The translations under genes and the position numbers were made by a program. The notes under the pieces were generated by a model. The model searched no databases, was not told the DNA's origin, and was given only the letters and a program-made list of their open reading frames with translations. DNA of 6,904 nt from an uncultured Verrucomicrobiota bacterium (GTDB lineage Bacteria > Verrucomicrobiota > Kiritimatiellia > RFP12 > UBA1067). The stretch is from assembly GCA_946628745.1 (NCBI GenBank), contig CAMOXA010000083.1:1-6904 (forward strand). Reading direction: 5' to 3'. This document shows positions 1-5,131 of this stretch, in pieces (the stretch's first letter is position 1; every line of letters starts with the position of its first letter).

Positions 1-911
1 CCGTGCAGGACGACTGGGGCTGGGAAGTCTGGCACAAGTACTGGGTCGAGCAGAGAAAGAAATTCCTGAATGCTGTCGGCCTGCCGACGGAGAAGTTCGT
101 CGAATACTGGCAGAAGCCGGACGAACTCGCCCACTACGCCCGCGCCTGCGTCGACATCGAGTACGACTTCCCGTTCGGGCGGCAGGAGCTGGAGGGCATA
201 GCCGCGAGAAGCGACTTCGACCTCACCCAGCACCAGCTGCACTCCAAGGTGCCGCAGACGGTTTTCGACGATCCGCTAAAGCAGGCGTGCAAAAAGCTCA
301 CCGACGGCGACAAGGCCGCATTCATCGCGAAGACGCAGGCGGAATGGCTCGCGCGAAAGGAGAGCGCGCTTTCGGCCAAGGCCGGCAAGCCCGTCGCGCT
401 TTCGGACGACGAGAAGACGGCTCTCGCCGCGGCCGCGAAGCAATTCTGCGAGAACCTTTTCGATGGCAAGTACGTGCCGCATGTCATAGAGCCTTCGGCG
501 GGCGTCGACCGCCTCATGCTCGCCCTGCTGTGCGAGGCGTACGAGGAACAGAAGCTGACGGACGAGAAGGGCAAGGAGGACATACGCACGGTCCTGCACT
601 TCAACCCGAAAGTCGCGCCGATCAAGGTCGCGATATTCCCTCTCGTCAAGAAGGATCCCGACCAGGACCGCATCGCGCGCGACATTTTCAAGAAGCTCCA
701 GAAGAAAGTCAACTGCATGTGGGACGTCTCCGGAGCGATCGGCCGCAGATACCGCCGCCAGGACGAGGCCGGCACGCCGTGGTGCATCACGGTCGACGCG
801 CAGACGGTCCAGGACGGCACGTTCACAGTGCGCGAACGCGACAGCATGGAGCAGAAGCGCATGGACTACGGCGCGTTCCTCGCGATGATGTACGAGGCGC
901 TGGAGTTCTGA
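1..911 (+). CDS. glyS: Glycyl-tRNA synthetase (alpha2 type), C-terminal part, 5' truncated by window
   Basis: This is the C-terminal 302 residues of a class II glycyl-tRNA synthetase of the single-chain homodimeric type, which charges tRNA-Gly in the cytoplasm. The frame is open from the window edge, so the GTG at position 3 is an internal valine and the true start lies upstream. Class II motif 3 is visible as EPSAGVDRLMLAL (residues 163-175 of the fragment). The C-terminal anticodon-binding domain begins near PKVAPIKVAIFPLV (202-215) and ends with GRRYRRQDEAGTPW, TVRERDSMEQ and a family-typical C-terminus. The region between QHQLHS (76-81) and YVPHVIEPS is about 75 residues, whereas the Thermus enzyme as I recall it has about 14. 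This implies a charged, alanine- and lysine-rich insertion of about 60 residues. The gene ends two bases before the next promoter and no intrinsic terminator is evident. The family call is secure; the symbol follows common usage (also glyQS). Confidence 0.95.
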   Translation, partial: VQDDWGWEVWHKYWVEQRKKFLNAVGLPTEKFVEYWQKPDELAHYARACVDIEYDFPFGRQELEGIAARSDFDLTQHQLHSKVPQTVFDDPLKQACKKLTDGDKAAFIAKTQAEWLARKESALSAKAGKPVALSDDEKTALAAAAKQFCENLFDGKYVPHVIEPSAGVDRLMLALLCEAYEEQKLTDEKGKEDIRTVLHFNPKVAPIKVAIFPLVKKDPDQDRIARDIFKKLQKKVNCMWDVSGAIGRRYRRQDEAGTPWCITVDAQTVQDGTFTVRERDSMEQKRMDYGAFLAMMYEALEF

Positions 912-912
912 C

Positions 913-949
913 TTGACTGGCGTTGTGCATATAGTGTATAATAGTGCCG
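913..949 (+). promoter_or_regulatory. Strong sigma70-like promoter for the amino-sugar operon
   Basis: A TTGACT -35 box (913-918) and a perfect TATAAT -10 box (937-942) are separated by 18 nt, placing the transcription start near 949 and leaving a leader of about 40 nt. The -35 begins two bases after the glycyl-tRNA synthetase stop codon. The core is clearly AT-richer than its surroundings. ATAGTG occurs at 931-936 and again at 941-946, ten bases apart, and GTGCATA and GTGTATA start at 925 and 934. These repeats overlap the -10 box and could be regulator contacts, but that is unproven. Confidence 0.8.
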
Positions 950-975
950 TTTCAACAATACCACAAAAACCAAGC

Positions 976-983
976 AGGAGGGA
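976..983 (+). promoter_or_regulatory. Ribosome binding site fixing the nucleotidyltransferase start
   Basis: AGGAGGGA is a near-perfect Shine-Dalgarno sequence ending 7 nt before the ATG at 991. It decides the start. The same frame is open further upstream to a TTG at 913, but that codon lies inside the -35 box of the promoter and would not be transcribed from it. Confidence 0.85.
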
Positions 984-990
984 TTATCAG

Positions 991-1896
991 ATGAGCGAAA
1001 CAAAGCCGACACTTGTCGTCCTGGCGGCAGGAATGGGTTCCCGCTACGGCGGGCTGAAGCAGGTGGACCCTGTGGGACCGTCCGGCGAGGCGATTCTCGA
1101 TTATTCGGTTTTCGACGCCGTACGCGCGGGCTTCGGCAAAGTCGTGTTCATCATCCGCAAGGACTTCGAGGCCGAGTTCAAGGCGAAGGTCGGCGCGAAG
1201 TACGAGGGGCACGTGCCCGTCGACTACTGCTACCAGGACATCAACGACCTGCCCGAGCCGTACAAGGTGCCGGAAGGCCGGACGAAACCGTGGGGCACCG
1301 CGCACGCGACGCGCGCGGCGCGCACGGTCGTGAAGGAGCCGTTCGCGGTGATCAACGCGGACGATTTCTACGGGCGCGACGCGTTCGCGAAGCTGGGCGC
1401 GTTTCTCAAGGCCGCCAAGCCGATGGAATTCGCGATGGTCGGCTACAGGCTGGATCTGACGCTTTCGGAAAACGGTTCCGTCGCGCGCGGCATATGCACT
1501 GTCGCCGCCGACGGCACGCTGTCGGCCGTCACCGAGATGACGAAACTCGTCAAGGCCGGCGATACCGCCGAGAACCGCGAGAATCCCGACGCGCCGGTAA
1601 AGGTTCCGCTCGACGCGCGCGTGTCGATGAACCTGTGGGGCTTTACGCCCGAACTCTTCGCGGAGCTCGAGGAGCGCTTCCCGAAATGGCTCGCCGCCAA
1701 CGGCGCGAAGGAAAAGAGCGAGTGGTACATCCCGTTTGTCGTGGACGAGCTCATACACGAAGGCAAGGCGACTTGCCGCGTGCTGCCGACGGACTCTTCG
1801 TGGTTCGGCGTCACCTACCGCGAAGACAAGCCGTTCGTCATGGCCGAGATCAAGAAGCTCGTCGACGCTGGCGAGTATCCCGTGAAGCTGTTCTGA
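991..1896 (+). CDS. Sugar-1-phosphate nucleotidyltransferase (NTP_transferase family)
   Basis: This 301-residue cytoplasmic enzyme probably transfers a nucleotidyl group from an NTP to a sugar-1-phosphate, giving an NDP-sugar and pyrophosphate. The N-terminal signature LAAGMGSRYGGLKQ (11-24) is the NTP-binding glycine-rich loop with its conserved Arg and Lys. KPWGTAHA (99-106) matches the nucleotide-contact segment. NADD (122-125) carries the expected metal-binding acid. SMNLWGF (212-218) and WFGVTYREDKP (271-281) are later sugar-pocket segments. No left-handed beta-helix acyltransferase domain is present, so this is not a bifunctional GlmU. It is the first gene of the operon, 16 nt ahead of a NahK-like kinase that could supply its sugar-1-phosphate. 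UDP-GlcNAc or UDP-GalNAc formation is therefore the best guess, but a hexose-1-phosphate substrate (glucose, mannose) or a different nucleotide cannot be excluded from sequence. Confidence 0.85.
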   Translation: MSETKPTLVVLAAGMGSRYGGLKQVDPVGPSGEAILDYSVFDAVRAGFGKVVFIIRKDFEAEFKAKVGAKYEGHVPVDYCYQDINDLPEPYKVPEGRTKPWGTAHATRAARTVVKEPFAVINADDFYGRDAFAKLGAFLKAAKPMEFAMVGYRLDLTLSENGSVARGICTVAADGTLSAVTEMTKLVKAGDTAENRENPDAPVKVPLDARVSMNLWGFTPELFAELEERFPKWLAANGAKEKSEWYIPFVVDELIHEGKATCRVLPTDSSWFGVTYREDKPFVMAEIKKLVDAGEYPVKLF

Positions 1897-1912
1897 GAAA
1901 GGAAGAATCGAA

Positions 1913-2959
1913 ATGTCAAACCGCACTTATTCCGACGAAGAGCTGCGTTCGGTCCTGGCCGGATTCGGCGTCAAGGATGTCGTAAAAGTCGCCCGCTACG
2001 GCTCCGGCCACATCAACGACACGTTCAAGGCCGACGACGCGAAGGGCACGAGCTACGTGCTGCAGCGAATCAACACGGACATCTTTCCCGATCCCGACGC
2101 GATGATGGACAACATCCGCCGCGTCACGGCCCACATACGCGCCAAGGGCGGCCGTTCGCTAGAGGTTCTCGGATACGCCAAGCCGTGGCGTCTCTACGCT
2201 TTCATAACCGGCGCGCGCACGATAGATCTCATCGAGAACTCCCAGCAGGCGTTTCTCGCGGCCAATGCGTTCGCGCAGTTCCAGAACGCGCTCGCAGACC
2301 TTCCCGAGCCGCGCCTCAACGAGATACTGCCGAAGTTCCACAACACCGTCAACAGGCTCGCGCTTCTGGACGAAGCCGCCAAGGCGGACGTGAAGGGGCG
2401 CCTCGCGTCGGTGCAGCGTGAAATGGATTTCGTCAACGCGCGTCGCGAAGAGGCCGGCCGCATCGTGTCGGCGATGGCTTCGGGCGAGATACCCGAGCGC
2501 ATCACCCACAACGACACGAAGATAAACAACGTCATGCTCGACGACGTCACCCAGCAGGGCGTGGCGGTCATCGACCTCGACACGACCATGCCCGGTTCGG
2601 CTCTGTACGACTTCGGCGACATGGTGCGCACTTCGACGGCGGCCGCGGCGGAAGACGAGAAGGACCTCTCGAAAGTCTTTTCGCGCAAGGAGTATTTCGA
2701 GGCGCTCGTGCGCGGCTATCTCAAGGACGCGAAATTCCTCAACGCGGCGGAGCTTGACGCGCTCGCATTCTCCGGCAGGCTGATAACGCTTACGATCGGC
2801 ATCAGGTTCCTGACGGACTATCTCGCGGGCGACACGTACTTCCGCACGGCGTACGAAGATCACAATCTCGTCAGGTGCCGCACCCAGCTGAAGATGGTGG
2901 AGTCGATGGAGCAGCAGCGGGACGAATACGAGCGCATCGTGCGCGAGGCCGCCCGCTGA
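1913..2959 (+). CDS. NahK-like anomeric sugar kinase (aminoglycoside phosphotransferase fold)
   Basis: This 348-residue cytoplasmic kinase has the aminoglycoside/choline phosphotransferase fold. An early nucleotide-loop region reads YGSGHINDTFKA (29-40), followed by YVLQRIN (48-54). The catalytic loop is HNDTKINN (199-206), with D201 as the likely catalytic base and N206 as a metal ligand. The second metal motif is VIDLDTTMPG (219-228), then YDFGDMVR (232-239). HNDTKxNN followed by IDLDTxMPG resembles N-acetylhexosamine 1-kinase (NahK) of bifidobacteria far more than antibiotic kinases. NahK converts GlcNAc or GalNAc to the 1-phosphate, and the length is close to NahK (about 359). Relatives are often labelled 'mucin desulfatase', which the motifs do not support. 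A Shine-Dalgarno AAGGAAG (near 1899-1905) precedes the ATG. The adjacent nucleotidyltransferase supports a HexNAc, HexNAc-1-P, NDP-HexNAc route. The exact sugar is inferred, and resistance to aminoglycosides is not expected. Confidence 0.8.
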   Translation: MSNRTYSDEELRSVLAGFGVKDVVKVARYGSGHINDTFKADDAKGTSYVLQRINTDIFPDPDAMMDNIRRVTAHIRAKGGRSLEVLGYAKPWRLYAFITGARTIDLIENSQQAFLAANAFAQFQNALADLPEPRLNEILPKFHNTVNRLALLDEAAKADVKGRLASVQREMDFVNARREEAGRIVSAMASGEIPERITHNDTKINNVMLDDVTQQGVAVIDLDTTMPGSALYDFGDMVRTSTAAAAEDEKDLSKVFSRKEYFEALVRGYLKDAKFLNAAELDALAFSGRLITLTIGIRFLTDYLAGDTYFRTAYEDHNLVRCRTQLKMVESMEQQRDEYERIVREAAR

Positions 2960-2990
2960 ACGCAGGCGCGACGCGTCCGAAGCCGTTGAA

Positions 2991-4121
2991 ATGGCAAAGT
3001 CCGCAAAGATACCGTTCTCCCTCTCGCGCAACGACGGGGCGAGCCTGACAGACCAGATGCTGGCCGGGTTCAGGTTCGCCATATCGTCGGGGTACTACGC
3101 GCCGGACGAGACGCTGCCTTCGCTCAAGACGATTTCGGACACGCTCGGAGTCAGCATGATCGTCACGCGAACGGCGATGAAGCGGCTCGCCGAGGAGCGG
3201 CTCGTGCGTCCTCTGCCCGGCGTCGGCTGCAGGGTCGCCGGCGGATGCGGGCAGTTCTGGAAAGGGCGGGTCCTTTTCGTCGTGCCGGACCGCAACGACA
3301 GCTACCACGTCAGCATCGTGTGCGACATCCTGCGCCGCAGGCTCATGGCCGAAGGGTATTTCTTCAGCCAGATCACGGTCGCGAAAGGACGCGACGGGAC
3401 CTACGACATGTCCCAGCTGAAGCTTCAGCTCAAAGACCCCAAGCTTTTCGTAGTGGAGATGTTCGGCGTGCCGGAGATATCAAGGTGCGTCGTGGCGTCC
3501 GGCGTAAGGTCGCTTGTCGTGGCGAGGGACGACGAGAGGGCCTACAAGGGCGCGGCCGTCGTGCGGTTCGCCAGCAACGCGGCAGTGCCGGATTTCGTGT
3601 CGAGATGCGTGAAGACCGGCGTGCGCAGCGTGCTGCAGGTCGGTTTCGAATACGGCGCGGCGGACGCATCGGTCCTGCTCGGCGAGGAGGGTGTATCAGT
3701 CGAGTCGGTGTATGTGGCCCCGCCCGGGGTCCGCGACGGCGTCATCGAGACGGTCAAGCGTTCGACACTGGCGTTCTTCGACAAGTTTCTCGCGCGCAAG
3801 ACGTCGCTGCCGGACGTAATCTATTTCACAGACGACCACGCGGCGGAGGCCGGGCTTCTCGCGCTGGCATTGCGCGGAATCAAGGTGCCCGGCGACGTGC
3901 GCGTCGTGTCGTGGTCCAACAAAGGCCTCGCGCCGGTGTATGTCAAGTCCGTAGCCCGCATGGAGGTCGACCCGTTCGAGAACGGCGAGGCGCTGGCCGG
4001 CTGCGTGCTGGACAGAATCTCCGGAACGGGCAAGGCGCCGCTGCCGTGCCTGAGCGCCAGGTTCGTGGACGGCGAAACATTTGCCGAAAACAACAAACAA
4101 CAAAAAACATACAGGGGGTAA
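2991..4121 (+). CDS. GntR-type transcriptional regulator with LacI-like sugar-sensing domain
   Basis: This is a 376-residue DNA-binding regulator, probably a repressor of its own operon. Residues about 15-83 form a GntR winged helix-turn-helix: LTDQMLAGFRFAISSG, then LPSLKTISDTLGVS, a recognition-helix region around IVTRTAMKRLAEERLV, and the wing PGVGCRVAG. Residues about 91-365 form a LacI/periplasmic-binding-like domain. Its first strand is GRVLFVVPD, its effector-lobe signature is DVIYFTDDHAAEAGLLALALRGIKVPGDVRVVSWSN (in two stretches over 275-310), and the closing MEVDPFENGEALAGCVL is typical. The arrangement is like AraR of Bacillus subtilis, not NagR/YvoA, which carries a UTRA domain. 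It therefore likely senses a free sugar. The start at 2991 has no good Shine-Dalgarno within the 31-nt gap, suggesting low expression. The last 12 residues (ENNKQQKTYRG region) are polar and encoded by an A-rich tract leading into nagB. Confidence 0.88.
   Translation: MAKSAKIPFSLSRNDGASLTDQMLAGFRFAISSGYYAPDETLPSLKTISDTLGVSMIVTRTAMKRLAEERLVRPLPGVGCRVAGGCGQFWKGRVLFVVPDRNDSYHVSIVCDILRRRLMAEGYFFSQITVAKGRDGTYDMSQLKLQLKDPKLFVVEMFGVPEISRCVVASGVRSLVVARDDERAYKGAAVVRFASNAAVPDFVSRCVKTGVRSVLQVGFEYGAADASVLLGEEGVSVESVYVAPPGVRDGVIETVKRSTLAFFDKFLARKTSLPDVIYFTDDHAAEAGLLALALRGIKVPGDVRVVSWSNKGLAPVYVKSVARMEVDPFENGEALAGCVLDRISGTGKAPLPCLSARFVDGETFAENNKQQKTYRG
4113..4118 (+). promoter_or_regulatory. nagB ribosome binding site inside the end of the regulator gene
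   Basis: AGGGGG ends 8 nt before the nagB ATG and overlaps the last codons of the upstream regulator (stop codon at 4119-4121). It is preceded by an A-rich, probably unstructured tract (about 4085-4112). The arrangement fits efficient or coupled initiation, and it fixes the start at 4127 although the same frame is open far upstream. Confidence 0.7.
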
Positions 4122-4126
4122 CCCAG

Positions 4127-4906
4127 ATGGAAATAGTAGTCTGCAAGACCAAAGAAGAAGCCAGCCGCAAGGCTGCCGAGATGATCACCGCCGCAGTCGC
4201 GAAGAACCCGAAGACGGTTCTCGGGCTGGCGACAGGCTCCACGCCCGTGCTCATGTACAATGAAATGGCCAAGGCCGTCAAGGCCAAGAAAGTTTCGTAC
4301 AAGCAGGTCAAGAGCTGGAACCTCGACGAGTACGTCGGTCTCGCCGGGACCCACGACCAGAGCTACCGCTATTTCATGAACAAGAATCTCTTCGAGAAGA
4401 TCGACATCAAGATCGCGAACACCCACGTGTTGAACGGTCTTGCCAAGAACTTCGCGAAAGAGTGCGCCAGCTACGAGGCCGGCATCAAGAAGGCCGGCGG
4501 CATCGACATACAGGTCCTGGGCATCGGCAGCGACGGACACATCGCGTTCAACGAGCCCGGCACGTCGCTCACGAGCCGCACGAGCGTCGTGTACCTCACG
4601 CCTTCGACGATCAAAGACAACGCGCGCCTCTTCTTCAAAGGCAAGGAGGACGAGGTGCCGACGCGCGCCCTGTCTATGGGCGTGGGCACGATCTGCGAGG
4701 CGAGGAAGATAATCCTTCTCGCTTTCGGCAAGGGCAAGGCCGACGCCGTCAAGGGCATGGTTGAAGGCGGCATCACCCAGTTCTGCACGGCGTCCGCGCT
4801 GCAGATGCACCCCGACGCATGGGTCTTCTGCGACGAAGAGGCGGCCTCGAAGCTCAAGCTCAAGAAGTATTACGCCTGGAGGAGCGAGACGGTTCTGAAG
4901 GGCTGA
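4127..4906 (+). CDS. nagB: Glucosamine-6-phosphate deaminase
   Basis: This 259-residue cytoplasmic enzyme converts glucosamine-6-phosphate and water to fructose-6-phosphate and ammonia, the committed step of amino-sugar catabolism. The phosphosugar loop is LATGSTP (34-40). NLDEYVGL (65-72) carries D67, and LGIGSDGHIAFNEPGTS (131-147) carries D136, H138 and E143. These match E. coli D72, D141, H143 and E148 in spacing. SYRYFMNKNLF, FCTASALQMHPDAWVFCDEEA and a KYY-containing C-terminus complete the family pattern. By my alignment from memory, E. coli allosteric residues R158, K160 and T161 become S153, V155 and Y156. The enzyme therefore probably lacks GlcNAc-6-P activation, as in the shorter B. 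subtilis type. The gene starts 5 nt after the regulator's stop, so the two are surely co-transcribed. nagA, its usual partner, is not in the window. 6-Phosphogluconolactonase is a distant relative, but the DEY and DGH/NEP motifs favour NagB. Confidence 0.96.
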   Translation: MEIVVCKTKEEASRKAAEMITAAVAKNPKTVLGLATGSTPVLMYNEMAKAVKAKKVSYKQVKSWNLDEYVGLAGTHDQSYRYFMNKNLFEKIDIKIANTHVLNGLAKNFAKECASYEAGIKKAGGIDIQVLGIGSDGHIAFNEPGTSLTSRTSVVYLTPSTIKDNARLFFKGKEDEVPTRALSMGVGTICEARKIILLAFGKGKADAVKGMVEGGITQFCTASALQMHPDAWVFCDEEAASKLKLKKYYAWRSETVLKG

Positions 4907-4935
4907 AACCAACCACGAAAAGAGGAGACCTGAAG

Positions 4936-5070
4936 ATGAAGTACGTCTGCAAAGTCTGCGGCCACGTCTACGACCCGGCCGACAACAATAATGTCGCCTT
5001 CGAGGACCTTCCCGACGATTGGACCTGCCCGGTCTGCGGAGTCGGCAAGGACCAGTTCGAAGCACAGTGA
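4936..5070 (+). CDS. Short-loop rubredoxin
   Basis: This 44-residue iron protein carries one Fe(Cys)4 centre and acts as a one-electron carrier in the cytoplasm, typically of anaerobes. It passes electrons to partners such as rubrerythrin, superoxide reductase or oxygen reductase. The ligands are C5 and C8 (YVCKVCGHVYDP) and C31 and C34 (DDWTCPVCGVGKDQF). The start has a good Shine-Dalgarno (AGGAG, 4923-4927) 8 nt upstream, and the frame's upstream extension is simply the shadow of nagB. Ordinary rubredoxins have about 52-54 residues. Here the stretch between the two CxxC knuckles lacks roughly 7-8 residues, including the usual PGT loop, as in the 45-residue rubredoxin of Desulfovibrio desulfuricans ATCC 27774. 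It follows nagB by 29 nt and is probably co-transcribed. No redox partner is in the window, so its role here is unknown. Confidence 0.93.
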   Translation: MKYVCKVCGHVYDPADNNNVAFEDLPDDWTCPVCGVGKDQFEAQ

Positions 5071-5071
5071 C

Positions 5072-5090
5072 GCGACGCCATCGCTCTTTT
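5072..5090 (+). terminator. Weak candidate intrinsic terminator after the rubredoxin gene
   Basis: GCGA (5072-5075) pairs with TCGC (5081-5084) across a 5-nt loop and is followed by TCTTTT. The position, directly after the rubredoxin stop, fits a terminator. A four-pair stem is weak, and a competing hairpin CGCCA/TGGCG (5076-5080 with 5096-5100) overlaps it. It may be only partly effective. Confidence 0.3.
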
Positions 5091-5115
5091 GGGGGTGGCG
5101 CAAGGCGGCTGCATT

Positions 5116-5131
5116 TGGTATAATGCGTTTC
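5116..5131 (+). promoter_or_regulatory. Extended -10 promoter for the GH127 gene
   Basis: TGGTATAAT (5116-5124) is a perfect TGn extended -10 element with a consensus TATAAT at 5119-5124. No convincing -35 box lies 16-18 nt upstream. Transcription would start around 5131-5132, at the ATG of the next gene. GCATT (5111-5115) and AATGC (5122-5126) form a short inverted repeat across the -10 box that could be an operator. Confidence 0.65.

Noticed and set aside
134..862. Minus-strand open frames over glyS and the sugar genes
   Set aside because: They mirror genes with clear motifs on the + strand and have no domains or ribosome binding sites of their own.
913..990. Earlier start for the nucleotidyltransferase
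   Set aside because: The extra residues are not family-like and the codon lies inside the -35 box. The Shine-Dalgarno at 976-983 points to the ATG at 991.
1913..2959. Aminoglycoside resistance kinase
   Set aside because: Only the general fold is shared. The HNDTKINN and IDLDTTMPG motifs and the nucleotidyltransferase neighbour indicate a NahK-like sugar kinase.
3245..4126. Long upstream extension of the nagB frame
   Set aside because: The frame is open through the regulator gene but gives an Arg/Gly-rich product without family similarity. NagB has its own Shine-Dalgarno, and the family N-terminus begins at 4127.
5076..5100. Hairpin CGCCA/TGGCG as a terminator
   Set aside because: The loop is about 15 nt and no T-run follows it. 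The smaller GCGA/TCGC hairpin with TCTTTT is the better, though weak, candidate.
5123..5131. Alternative ATG three codons earlier for the GH127 gene
   Set aside because: It overlaps the TATAAT box, so it would not be in the transcript made from that promoter. The ATG at 5132 gives a cleaner signal peptide.
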